Positions 17,961 to 26,932 of a stretch of DNA of 32,493 bases are shown piece after piece. The notes under the pieces were generated by a model. It saw nothing but the letters and a program-made list of their open reading frames with translations, was not told where the DNA came from and did no database searches. The stretch is from assembly GCA_035429805.1 (NCBI GenBank), contig DAOMFL010000041.1:1-32493 (forward strand), given 5' to 3'. This DNA is from JALORV01 sp035429805 (GTDB lineage: Bacteria > Pseudomonadota > Gammaproteobacteria > Burkholderiales > Burkholderiaceae_F). The translations under genes were made by a program, and so were the position numbers. Numbering within the stretch: the stretch's first letter is position 1; each line of letters begins with the position of its first letter.

Positions 17961-18467
17961 ATGCGTAGCACCAATTCGAGTTCCGTTCTGAAGGCCCGGG
18001 CGATCGGCGGACTGCACGTCGTAACGCTCGCGTGGGATTTCCTGCCCGCGCAGGAGGCGGCTCACGCGGACCTGCTCGGCTTCGCAATCGAACGAACGGA
18101 ATTCAAGAACGGTCAGGAGGTCGAGCGGTACTTCCTCAGGGGTATCAAGCGGTTCGAGGGCAAGGACGCGGGCCTGGCGCCGGGCACGCCGGTGCCAACG
18201 TCCGAACACCCTGTCCAGTCCTTCCAATGGGGCGACTACACCGTCAAGCCGGGGACCACGTATCGCTACCGAGTGGTCCCGGCCTACGGTAAACCGAAGC
18301 TGCTGCAGTTGCATGACGCGGCGACCGTGGCGGTGGACATTACGACGGAGTCCGAGGTTGAGCGCGATACCGGAGCCAGCGTCCCGAGGCACAGCATCTA
18401 CTTCAACCGGGGCGCCGCCGGCTCCCAGGCGTATGCACGGCGATTCGAGGACCCGACCCCCCGATGA
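17961..18467 (+). CDS. N-terminal part of a phospholipase-D-like protein, cut off by a frameshift
   Basis: These 168 codons encode a beta-rich, fibronectin-III-like domain (LHVVTLAWDFLPAQEAAHADLLGFAIER, quoted in part: VVTLAWDFLP; later TYRYRVVPAYG) and the linker HSIYFNRGAAGSQAYARRF. The frame then runs through a run of six C (18457-18462) and stops at TGA 18465-18467. Continuing in the +1 frame restores PDENDPDSEQMKWLSRGL, which leads directly into the catalytic part. Removing one C would join the two into a single protein of about 570 residues. No signal peptide is seen. Confidence 0.65.
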   Translation: MRSTNSSSVLKARAIGGLHVVTLAWDFLPAQEAAHADLLGFAIERTEFKNGQEVERYFLRGIKRFEGKDAGLAPGTPVPTSEHPVQSFQWGDYTVKPGTTYRYRVVPAYGKPKLLQLHDAATVAVDITTESEVERDTGASVPRHSIYFNRGAAGSQAYARRFEDPTPR

Positions 18468-18489
18468 GAATGACCCGGATTCGGAGCAG

Positions 18490-19677
18490 ATGAAGTGGCT
18501 GTCGCGGGGCCTCTATGAAGGCCTGCGCGACTTCATTGAGCGTGCGACAGGACCCGATGCCGGCGACTACGGCCTGCGCGGGATGTTCTATGAATTCAGG
18601 TACCTCCCGGTGGCCAGGCTGTTCGCCAGGGCCAGGACGGCAGGGGCCGATGTTGCCCTTCGATTTGAGGCGCAGAGCTACAAGAAGGACAACGTCGCGA
18701 CGGTCCAACAGGCGAAGATTGCCGGCATCGCAAAGCCGCAGAAATCGCGTGCTGGTATCCGGCACAACAAGTTCATCGTCCTGCTGCACAAGGGCAAGCC
18801 GAAAGCGGTCTGGACAGGCTCGACGAACATTTCGGCGGGCGGCATCTTCGGCCACTCCAACGTCGGTCACGCCGTGTGGGACGACGACGTGGCCATGCGA
18901 TTCATGGATTACTGGACGGCTCTCGCCGATCCGGACGTCACGCGCGGCAAGCTCGTGGCCGAAAACCTGGCCGTCCAGGCCACACCGGAGACGGGGGACC
19001 TGCCACCCGCGGGGGACATCTGGACGCTGTTCAGTCCACGCGACGATGACAAGGTAAAGGACGATTCACCGACACTGGACTGGTACGCACAACTGTTTGC
19101 CGGTGCCAACCGCATTGCGTGCATGACCTTCGCCTTCAACCTCGATGCGGTCTTTGAAGACGCGCTGGTGCGCAAGGATGACACGCTTCGTTTTGCGGTG
19201 TTCGACAAGACCATCGGCCAGCCACTGGAAAAGCAGTTCCGGACCTCCCGCAACGCCGTCATCGCGATCGGCGACAAGTTCGACGCGGATGAACTTGAGA
19301 ACTTCAGGCCCGAAGCGCTGACGGGATTCAATCGCAATCAGTATATTCACGACAAGTTTCTGCTCGTGGACCCGCTCGGTGCCGATCCGGTAGTGGTGAC
19401 GGGTACAGCGAACTTCAGTCACGCCTCGCAGAAGAGCAATGACGAAAACATGCTGGCATTCCGTGGAAACACGCGAGTCGCCGACATCTATTTCGGTGAG
19501 TTCATGCGGATCTTCGACCACCTGTACTCGCGATATGTCGTACGGATGATCCAGGAGGAGGGCAGCTCGACCAGGAGTGGAGGCTACCTCAAGGAAAAGA
19601 CGGCTGACTGGCTGCCCGGGCACCTGAAGGCAGGGTCACGCAAGGATCTGCGACGTCGGTACTTCGTCGAAGGCTAG
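18490..19677 (+). CDS. Phospholipase-D-like catalytic part with two HKD motifs
   Basis: From ATG 18490 this frame gives 395 residues. In the unbroken gene it would be the C-terminal two thirds of the protein started at 17961, because the frame is open back to the frameshift at 18457-18462. Two HKD active-site motifs are visible: RHNKFIVLLHKG followed by WTGSTNISAGG, and YIHDKFLLVD followed by VTGTANFSHAS. This is the arrangement of the phospholipase D superfamily, which cleaves phosphodiester bonds in lipids or nucleic acids. Substrate and cellular site are unknown. It sits between Rhs2 immunity and the recombinase remnant, so it is either an accessory effector or island cargo. Its stop TAG shares bases with the minus-strand stop of the recombinase remnant. 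Confidence 0.8.
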   Translation: MKWLSRGLYEGLRDFIERATGPDAGDYGLRGMFYEFRYLPVARLFARARTAGADVALRFEAQSYKKDNVATVQQAKIAGIAKPQKSRAGIRHNKFIVLLHKGKPKAVWTGSTNISAGGIFGHSNVGHAVWDDDVAMRFMDYWTALADPDVTRGKLVAENLAVQATPETGDLPPAGDIWTLFSPRDDDKVKDDSPTLDWYAQLFAGANRIACMTFAFNLDAVFEDALVRKDDTLRFAVFDKTIGQPLEKQFRTSRNAVIAIGDKFDADELENFRPEALTGFNRNQYIHDKFLLVDPLGADPVVVTGTANFSHASQKSNDENMLAFRGNTRVADIYFGEFMRIFDHLYSRYVVRMIQEEGSSTRSGGYLKEKTADWLPGHLKAGSRKDLRRRYFVEG

Positions 19678-19800
19678 ATCAATATTCGCTCCACCTCGTC
19701 CAGGCTGACGTCATCCTCCCGCCGGTCATACAGCCCGATGGTGCCCGGCGATGTCCATGTGCTCGCGATCTTCAAGCGCATTTCCAGCCGCCCGTCATTG
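19674..19800 (-). pseudogene. 3' remnant of a tyrosine recombinase gene
   Basis: Read on the minus strand, the last 20 codons encode GLYDRREDDVSLDEVERILI followed by TAG, identical in protein to the C-terminus of the recombinase at 26933-27919, including its catalytic Tyr. The DNA differs mostly at third codon positions. Further in, the resemblance weakens (NDGRLEM..KIA versus NGGKLEIAQRMA) and disappears near 19800, where the Rhs3 leader begins. The rest of the gene is gone. The stop codon of the remnant overlaps the stop of the phospholipase-D-like gene (CTAG at 19674-19677). Confidence 0.8.
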
Positions 19801-19955
19801 AACCGTCGCATCGGCGTACGAACATTCCCCTATTGAACGTCGGAAAGTGAAAAGAGCACGGTCCGTGGGGACCACGGAGGAGTTGGGACTCCGGCGGACT
19901 GAAGTGGCGGGCCAAGAAGGCATCGCACGGGCCGACATTCGATCGGGGGGAAGCA
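19785..19955 (+). promoter_or_regulatory. Conserved Rhs leader, copy 2 (before Rhs3)
   Basis: This is the homologue of 8355-8523. The hairpin is CCGTGG (19863-19868), loop GGA, CCACGG (19872-19877), with a compensating T-A for C-G relative to copy 1. A second possible stem GGAGT/ACTCC (within AGGAGTTGGGACTCC) is present only in this copy. A purine-rich GGGGGGAAG ribosome-binding site lies at 19945-19953, just before ATG 19956. The far left end overlaps the recombinase remnant, so the leader starts where that gene was truncated. Confidence 0.5.
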
Positions 19956-22900
19956 ATGACGACAGGAACTTTGGGTTGCGACGCGCCCCGTGGCGCGCGA
20001 GGTCGTTTTCGCAGTCGTCCCGCCGCCCGTCGCCTTGTGCGACGAACGATCACAGTTGGCATCGTCGGCGCGCTGACCTTCTCAGCGGGCATCGGCTGGG
20101 CCGATGACCTGCTGCTGGACGCGCCCGCACAATTGATGGAGTCCAATGTCATCGAGCCCGCGATGGACACCCCGGCGGGCCAAGCGACGCAAGCCGGACA
20201 AGGCGCGCTGCTGACGAGCGATGCCGAGGCACAGCCCCTGTCCGCGACGTTGGACTCGGGCTCGTCATCGGACACACAGACGATAGCGATGGCCGCGGCG
20301 ACGTTCGCCACCACCGCCGCCGGCCGGACGCCGGGCTCGTTCGGGGTGACGACATCGGGCGCCGCGACGTATCGCATTCCAATCTGGACACCGCCGGGTG
20401 TCGGCGACGTTAAGCTCGATCTCGCGCTGGTCTACAACAGCCGTTCCGGCAATGGCGTGCTGGGGCAGGGCTGGTCGATCGCGGGCTTGTCCGCCATCAC
20501 GCGTTGCAACAAGTCCTGGGCGCAGGATGGAGCGCCGGGACCCGTCAACAACACCATGACAGACCGCATCTGTCTTGACGGCCAGCAGCTGAAGCGGGTG
20601 AGCGGCAACCCGCTGACCGATGGCGCGGTCTACGCGACCGAGATCGAATCGTTTTCGAAGGTCGTGGCGAGCGGCAGCGTCGGCAACGGACCGGCGTCGT
20701 TCACCGTCATGACCAAAAACGGTCTCGTCTACGAGTACGGCGGCACGACCGATTCGCGGATCTACGCCGGATCGACCGGCACGATCCGCACCTGGGCGCT
20801 GTCGCGTATTCGTGACCGGGCCTCGATCACGGATGGCAACGCGATCACGATCACCTACGTCAACGAGGCGCAGAACGGCAGTTACGGCAACGGCACCTTC
20901 CGGGTGTCGTCGATTTCCTACCCGACTACGACGACAGGTCAAGGCCCGTTCTACCGGGTGTCGTTCACCTACTCGGCGCGACCGACGAACGACCCGGTCG
21001 TGGGCTATCTCGCTGGCAGCGTCGTCCAGGAGCTGAACAAGCTCGACACGATCACGATCACCGACCTCGTGAGCGGGACGACGATCAAATCGTACAACCT
21101 CGCGTACGCGCAGGGCACGACAAGCAGTCGCCTGCAACTCTCGAGCGTCCAGGAGTGCGCGTCCACCACGGGCAACTGCTTCGCGCCGACCACAATCAGC
21201 TACCAGCAAAGCACCAAGAGCTGGGACTCGGCTGCGACACTAGCGCCATTCGGCGCGAACGGGAAGGCGGCCATCAAGCCCATCGACCTGAATGGCGATG
21301 GCCGGACCGACGTGGTCTACCCGGACGGCGTGGGCAACGGAGTCATGCACTGGTACGCGAGGCTCGCACAGTCGAGCGGCTTCGGGCCCGCCATCGACAC
21401 AGGTGTCCAGGCGCAGTACACAGTGCCGATCATAGTCGGGCACTTCCTGGGCAACGGGCGCATGCAGTTCATGATCCCGCAAGCGTCTTACTGGAACGTA
21501 TATGACCTCAACGGCTCCACGTTCCAGCACGCAAGCACCGGGCTGCTGCAGGGCGGAGAGTTCTCCGCAGGAGATTTTGACGGTGATGGATTGGACGACC
21601 TGGTTGCGTCGGTTGCGACGTCGCCAGTCTCCGTCACCGTACGTCGCAATACATCAGTCCCGGCGCCTGGACTGGTCGCGGCGACGTTTGCGACCACGGT
21701 GACCACGGCGTGGACGGCTGCCGCCGGTCAGTCACTCAAAGGCCTCGGAAGCTGGAAGGTCGCGGATTTCAACGGTGACGGACGCGCCGACATCACGGCT
21801 TATACGGCGACCACGAGCGGAGGTTGGACGTCCTATGCGATGTACCCGCTCCTGTCCAACGGCTTCGGCGGGGCCTTCACCGTCGGCGCCGCTCTACCGG
21901 GCGCCGATGCGTCATCGTGGGTCGTGGGCGACTGGAATGCCGATGGTTGTTCGGACCTGCTGCGAGTCACGGCGGTTCGCATTTCCGATTGCTCGGGAGG
22001 ATTCGCGAGTATCTCAAGCGGCGCGACAGGTGCAGTCGGCGCCGCTGTCCTGCCGGTCGACTGGGACGACGATGGACGTACGGATCTGGTCTACGTGCAC
22101 GACAACGGCGGGTGGGTGCAGAACACCTGGTACGTAGTCCGCTCGACCGGAACGGGGGTAGCCTCACCGGTCGCGACCGGGATCCAGGCGCCGGACAATA
22201 CAGCGTGGTTCGACCTCGACCAGGACGGCGACGGCAGACAGGACCTCGCCTGGCGAGACAACGACAATGGAAAGGTCTGGTTTCACCTGCACAAGTCCGC
22301 CGGCGCGCCGGCGGACCTCGCGACGAACTTCGTGGACGGCTTCGGCATGTCGCAGTCGCCGTCGTACGCCTCAATCGCGATCAGCAACTACACCAAGGAG
22401 ACGGGCGCAGCCTTTCCCGAGCTCGACTACCAGGGCCCGCTGTATGTGGTGAGCCAGGCCACGTCGACGGACGGCACCGACGGGACGTACCAGAACCAGT
22501 TCCAGTACTACGGGGCCTGGGTGAACCTGCAGGGACGCGGGTTCGAGGGCTTCCACACGCAGCGCACGTTCGATTCGCGCAACGGAACCTACACCTTCGA
22601 TTTCCTGCAGCGCGCATTCCCGTACACGGGAATGCACACGCAGCGCACCGTCCAGCCGCAGCCGACCGGCAATGTGAAATACAGCGAATGGGTGGCGAGC
22701 GTGAACCAGCAGACGCTCGGCACCGGCACCGAGCAGCGCGTATTTCCGTACGTCGCGTCGTCGACCGATTCGCGCTGGGAGGTCGGCGGCGCGAGCGACG
22801 GATTGCTCGTCACACAGTCGACGGATTCCTTTTCGTACAACGACGGCTACGGCAATCGCAACGTCGTCACGCGCAGCGTGACGGACAAGGATCCCGGATC

Positions 22901-25900
22901 GCCGTACAACGGCACGACGTGGCAGTCCACCCTCACCACGACGTATGCGAACGATACCACGCGCAATTGCCTGGGGTTACCGCAGTCGACGGCGGTCCAG
23001 CAATCCGTACCGGGTCAGACCTCGAAGACCCGCAGCACCTCCTATTCGGTCGACACCGATCGCTGCCGCATCTGGCAGCAGGTCATCGAGCCGAGCACGG
23101 CCGCGCTGAAAGTTACCACTACGCTGGCCTTCAATTCCGCTGACTGCGGCAACGCGAGTTCGGTGCAGATCGTGGGTGCGAATCCCGACGGGTCGGCGAT
23201 GGCTGCCCGCACAACACTGTTCGGCTACGGCACGCGCTGCCAGTTGCCGGAGACGCTGACCAACGCACTCAGTCAGGTATCCCAAGTCACCTACCGCTAT
23301 GACTTCGGCGTGCCGACCTCCGTGACTGACCCCAACACCATCGTAACGAGCTGGGGCTACGACGACTTCGGTCGGCGCACGCTCGAGACGCGACCCGACC
23401 AGACCACGACCTCGTGGGCGTTCGAGTCCTGCAGCACCGGCCCGTGCTGGGGTGCCAATGACCTGCGCTTCCACGTCTACGAGACCTCGAAGGGCTCGGA
23501 CCAGAGCATCTATGACCAGCGCGAACAGCTGTACGACGGGTTCGACCGCCTGCGGTCGGAGCAGCACCGGCGCGCTCTTGGTGCTTGGGTCACGGAGAGC
23601 CGCCAGTACGACAGTCTGGGCCGGACCACGCGCATGGACCGGCCCGCCTCGGCCGGCAGCAACGGCTACGTGACGCAGAGCTACGATGTCCTGAACCGCG
23701 TCATCGCGCAGTCGCTGTACCAGTCGAACGGCACGCTCGACCGAACCACGGGCATCGGTTACGCCGGCCGCACGGTCAGCACGGCCGATCCGCTCGGTCG
23801 TCTACACAAGCAGGTGTTCGACGTGGCAGGCCGGCTGCGACGGGTCACCGATCCATCGCCCGGCGGCACGACCAAGTATGACTACGACGCCTTCGGCAAC
23901 TTGAACCGCATCGAGGACCCGATCGGCGCGGTGTCCAGCGGTGACTACAACCTGCGCGGGTTTCGCAGGTGGTGGGGAGATGCCGATCGGGGCCTCTGGA
24001 TTTTCTCCGGCAACTCGCTCAACGAGCTGGTCGGCTGGAATGATGCCCGGTACCAGGGGTTCAGCATGACTTACGACGCGCTCGGGCGGCGCACCAGCCG
24101 CACCGAGCCCGACGGCACGAGCAGCTGGATCTGGGGCAATTCCGCAGCCGAGCACAACATCGGCCGCCTCGCGTCGAAATCGGGCTACGGGTACGCCGAG
24201 GCGCTGACTTACGACGCGGCAGGACGGCTCGCGGCCCGCAAGATCACCACGGAGCAGCAGGACTACTTCTTCGACTACGCCTACAACCCGATCGGTGCGG
24301 TTGACACGCTGACCTACCCGGTGAGCCCGGTGCCCACCGGCGGCACGGCGACCCGCTTCAAGGTGAAATACGCCTACAGCTACGGCGAGGCGGTGAGCGT
24401 CACGGACGTCACCGACTCCCCGGTCCCGCTGTGGACGATGACCTCGGCGAACGATTACGACTCGCCCACCGGGGAGACGCTTGGCAACGGCGTGACGGTG
24501 AGTTCCGGGTTCAAGGCCTGGACCAACGAGCTCACGACCCACCAGGCGGGCGCGAGCCCCTCGACCACCAACCGCCAGAACCTCGCCTACCAGTGGGACA
24601 CGGCCGGCAACCTCACCCAGCGCCAGGACGTGAACCAGGCGCTCACCGAGGCGTTCACGATGGACGGCCTCGACCGGGTCACGTCCTCCACGCTGAACGG
24701 CACGGCGAACTTCTCGGCCGGGTATGACGCCTCGGGCAACCTCACCTCCCGCTCCGACGTGGGCGCCCTGACCTACGGCAACGCGTCACATCCCCACGCG
24801 GTGATGTCCGCGGGCAGCCACAGCTACACCTACGACGCCAACGGCAACCAGATCACCCGCGACGGGGCCTCGCAGGCCTGGGCGTCGTTCAACCTGCCGG
24901 TGCAGTTGTCCCAGCCGATCGGCGGGACCACCTACGTGAGCCAGTTCAGCTACGGACCCGACCACCAGCGCTGGAAGCAGGTGGCTTCCTACTCGAACGG
25001 GACCGAGACGACGTGGTACGTGGGCGGACTGCTCGAGAAGGAATCCCCGGCCCCGACCGGGGCGACGCAATGGCGGCACTACGTGTACCTGCCCTCGGGG
25101 ATGGCAATCATCGTGGCGCGTGCCTCGGACAACCAGAAGACCGTGCGCTACCTGCTCACCGATCACCTCGGGAGCACCGACAAGATCCTCGATGAGTCGG
25201 GAGTCGTCACGGTGGCCGAGAGCTTTGCGGCGTACGGCAACCGCCGCGGCAGCGACTGGGGTGGTACGCCACCCGACTGGCCGGGGATCGCCAACACCAC
25301 CCGCCACGGCTACACCGGCCACGAGCACCTCGACAACCTGCTGCTGATCCACATGAACGGCCGGGTCTACGACCCGGGCACGGGACGGTTCCTGTCGGTG
25401 GATCCCATCATCGGGGATCTCGGCGACAGCCAGCAGGTCAACCCCTACGCGTACGTGGGGAACCGGCCGCTCTCGTTCACGGATCCGAGCGGGCTTTGTC
25501 TCATGGCGCCAGGGAACGTTGTATGCACGGCCCAAGATTTTGCATCCCAGAACTACGTCCTGGGTGTCCTTGACGTTGTTGCGGACGTATTGGCTTTTGC
25601 GGGCCTGTTTGGCGGTCACAGCGCACCGCCCCCGCCGGCGACGGTGATGGGCGGCCAGTCCGCGCAAAGTGGCGGGATCATGTGCGGGCCGGGGCAGTGG
25701 GGTCCGGTCTGCGGCGGCTGGGTGCTGTCGATGTCGGGGCAGGGAGTCGAGGGAGGAGGGCGCGGAAGCGCCCCGTCGTCGACCTGGAGCATCGAGACCA
25801 GTGCAGCCGATCCATATGCCCAGGAGAACCTTGAGCGATTCTTCATCGACCTCGGTGTCAACGCTGTCCATGTAATCATCTTGGCACCGTATTACGACGC

Positions 25901-26345
25901 CAAGGAGGCTTACGAGGCAGGTAAAGCGGGGCACTATGCGACAGCGGTCATCTATGTCGCGTTCACCATATGTGACGTGACAGAGTGCAAACCGCTCGGA
26001 CGGGTCGTAGAGCCGTGGGCACGCGCTGCGAAGAATTTGCGGGTCACGGGGCGGGCCGCAAGGGGTGCAGCGCAGGTAACGCTCAACAGAGAAGCAGGAA
26101 ATGTGTTCCGCGACCAACTGGCGAGCCAGCTAAGCAAGGCGGGACGTGAAGTCAGCACGGAGGTCTACAAGAAGACACCCTTCGGCAAACGATTCATTGA
26201 CATCGAGGTTAGCCGGAACGGGGAGGTCTTGGGCGGAATCGAAACGAAGGTGGGTTCGTCGCGATATACGCCACTCCAGCAGTTGAAGGACTGGTGGCTT
26301 ACGGAAATCGAGGGATATCCGGTCAACGTGGCGAGGCAGCCGTGA
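19956..26345 (+). CDS. Rhs3: SpvB/FG-GAP/Rhs fusion toxin with PD-(D/E)xK nuclease tip
   Basis: This 2129-residue protein has the same layout as Rhs2. Residues 28-48 are a Sec signal or anchor (VRRTITVGIVGALTFSAGIG). The SpvB-like domain begins near 127 (TTSGAATYRIPIWTPPGVGD). FG-GAP repeats follow (DLNGDGRTDVVYP near 445 to DLDQDGDGRQDLAW near 752), then YD repeats and the Rhs core ending DPSG (1843-1846). The linker motif MCGPG (1909) and CGGWVLSMSGQ (1919) recurs. The tip (about 2044-2129) has a restriction-endonuclease-like active site: RFIDIEV with D2082, then GGIETK with E2096-x-K2098, then SSRYTPLQQLKDWW. DNA cleavage in the target is inferred. The C-terminal 300 codons are visibly less GC-rich than the shell. 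Its immunity gene overlaps the stop (GTGA). Confidence 0.9.
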   Translation: MTTGTLGCDAPRGARGRFRSRPAARRLVRRTITVGIVGALTFSAGIGWADDLLLDAPAQLMESNVIEPAMDTPAGQATQAGQGALLTSDAEAQPLSATLDSGSSSDTQTIAMAAATFATTAAGRTPGSFGVTTSGAATYRIPIWTPPGVGDVKLDLALVYNSRSGNGVLGQGWSIAGLSAITRCNKSWAQDGAPGPVNNTMTDRICLDGQQLKRVSGNPLTDGAVYATEIESFSKVVASGSVGNGPASFTVMTKNGLVYEYGGTTDSRIYAGSTGTIRTWALSRIRDRASITDGNAITITYVNEAQNGSYGNGTFRVSSISYPTTTTGQGPFYRVSFTYSARPTNDPVVGYLAGSVVQELNKLDTITITDLVSGTTIKSYNLAYAQGTTSSRLQLSSVQECASTTGNCFAPTTISYQQSTKSWDSAATLAPFGANGKAAIKPIDLNGDGRTDVVYPDGVGNGVMHWYARLAQSSGFGPAIDTGVQAQYTVPIIVGHFLGNGRMQFMIPQASYWNVYDLNGSTFQHASTGLLQGGEFSAGDFDGDGLDDLVASVATSPVSVTVRRNTSVPAPGLVAATFATTVTTAWTAAAGQSLKGLGSWKVADFNGDGRADITAYTATTSGGWTSYAMYPLLSNGFGGAFTVGAALPGADASSWVVGDWNADGCSDLLRVTAVRISDCSGGFASISSGATGAVGAAVLPVDWDDDGRTDLVYVHDNGGWVQNTWYVVRSTGTGVASPVATGIQAPDNTAWFDLDQDGDGRQDLAWRDNDNGKVWFHLHKSAGAPADLATNFVDGFGMSQSPSYASIAISNYTKETGAAFPELDYQGPLYVVSQATSTDGTDGTYQNQFQYYGAWVNLQGRGFEGFHTQRTFDSRNGTYTFDFLQRAFPYTGMHTQRTVQPQPTGNVKYSEWVASVNQQTLGTGTEQRVFPYVASSTDSRWEVGGASDGLLVTQSTDSFSYNDGYGNRNVVTRSVTDKDPGSPYNGTTWQSTLTTTYANDTTRNCLGLPQSTAVQQSVPGQTSKTRSTSYSVDTDRCRIWQQVIEPSTAALKVTTTLAFNSADCGNASSVQIVGANPDGSAMAARTTLFGYGTRCQLPETLTNALSQVSQVTYRYDFGVPTSVTDPNTIVTSWGYDDFGRRTLETRPDQTTTSWAFESCSTGPCWGANDLRFHVYETSKGSDQSIYDQREQLYDGFDRLRSEQHRRALGAWVTESRQYDSLGRTTRMDRPASAGSNGYVTQSYDVLNRVIAQSLYQSNGTLDRTTGIGYAGRTVSTADPLGRLHKQVFDVAGRLRRVTDPSPGGTTKYDYDAFGNLNRIEDPIGAVSSGDYNLRGFRRWWGDADRGLWIFSGNSLNELVGWNDARYQGFSMTYDALGRRTSRTEPDGTSSWIWGNSAAEHNIGRLASKSGYGYAEALTYDAAGRLAARKITTEQQDYFFDYAYNPIGAVDTLTYPVSPVPTGGTATRFKVKYAYSYGEAVSVTDVTDSPVPLWTMTSANDYDSPTGETLGNGVTVSSGFKAWTNELTTHQAGASPSTTNRQNLAYQWDTAGNLTQRQDVNQALTEAFTMDGLDRVTSSTLNGTANFSAGYDASGNLTSRSDVGALTYGNASHPHAVMSAGSHSYTYDANGNQITRDGASQAWASFNLPVQLSQPIGGTTYVSQFSYGPDHQRWKQVASYSNGTETTWYVGGLLEKESPAPTGATQWRHYVYLPSGMAIIVARASDNQKTVRYLLTDHLGSTDKILDESGVVTVAESFAAYGNRRGSDWGGTPPDWPGIANTTRHGYTGHEHLDNLLLIHMNGRVYDPGTGRFLSVDPIIGDLGDSQQVNPYAYVGNRPLSFTDPSGLCLMAPGNVVCTAQDFASQNYVLGVLDVVADVLAFAGLFGGHSAPPPPATVMGGQSAQSGGIMCGPGQWGPVCGGWVLSMSGQGVEGGGRGSAPSSTWSIETSAADPYAQENLERFFIDLGVNAVHVIILAPYYDAKEAYEAGKAGHYATAVIYVAFTICDVTECKPLGRVVEPWARAAKNLRVTGRAARGAAQVTLNREAGNVFRDQLASQLSKAGREVSTEVYKKTPFGKRFIDIEVSRNGEVLGGIETKVGSSRYTPLQQLKDWWLTEIEGYPVNVARQP

Positions 26346-26848
26346 ACGCTCAAATCCAGCTCGATCGCCAACTAGAAAAAGTGATCGCGACAATCTCTGC
26401 GACCCTGAAGTCTGACGGGTTTGATCGCCGAGGCAAGACGCTGCGGTCCATATCCGAGGGCGTTTCCCAGTTGATCGAATTTCAAAAGAGCGACAAGAGC
26501 GATAGTCAGCGCATCCGATTTACGGTGAATCTAGGGATCGTCTGCGACAAACTGCTCGACGCTGAGCGAACGACTCTTGCTAAGGCGACCGTCGAGGATG
26601 CTCACCTGCGCACACGACTAGGGCAACTTCTGTCGTCCCCGGCGGACATCTGGTGGGACCTGACGGCATCTACCGACTGTGACGTACTCGCTGGCGAGCT
26701 GTCGCAGTTGCTGAAAATGCGCGCATTGCCGTACCTCAGCGAGCATGGGTCCGAGAAGTCGTTGATTGCACTGTGGGAGTCTGGAAAGTCTCCTGGCTTA
26801 ACGGCCGTGCAACGTGGTCGACTTCTTACTGAACTAAAAGCAGGCTGA
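26342..26848 (+). CDS. DUF4304-family immunity protein for Rhs3
   Basis: This 168-residue protein starts at GTG 26342, overlapping the Rhs3 stop (GTGA). The sequence fits DUF4304: GFDRRGKTLRSI, QLIEFQKSDKSDS and IRFTVNLGIV are the family's usual N-terminal blocks, followed by HLRTRLGQLL, DIWWDL and ALPYL. DUF4304 proteins are frequent partners of polymorphic toxins and are regarded as immunity proteins. By position it should neutralise the PD-(D/E)xK tip of Rhs3 in the cytoplasm. No signal or membrane segment is present. The gene is AT-richer than the Rhs shell, like the toxin tip. It ends 84 bases before the convergent recombinase gene. Confidence 0.8.
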   Translation: MNAQIQLDRQLEKVIATISATLKSDGFDRRGKTLRSISEGVSQLIEFQKSDKSDSQRIRFTVNLGIVCDKLLDAERTTLAKATVEDAHLRTRLGQLLSSPADIWWDLTASTDCDVLAGELSQLLKMRALPYLSEHGSEKSLIALWESGKSPGLTAVQRGRLLTELKAG

Positions 26849-26932
26849 CCGGGCTTGACCGCCTTTCCTGACACTTGGAACAGGTGCGCGCCCCCGTCAC
26901 ATCTGTCAAACATCGCCTGACGCCAAGCCGCC

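Noticed and set aside
24786..26117. 443-codon minus-strand frame
   Set aside because: Antisense shadow of Rhs3.
2128..26345. Rhs repeats as a CRISPR array or tandem DNA repeat
   Set aside because: The periodicity is at protein level (YD repeats) inside open frames; there are no short identical repeats with unique spacers.
2128..26345. Type VI secretion cargo cluster
   Set aside because: No PAAR, VgrG, EagR-type chaperone or Tss gene is present in the window, and the Rhs N-termini look like Sec signals.
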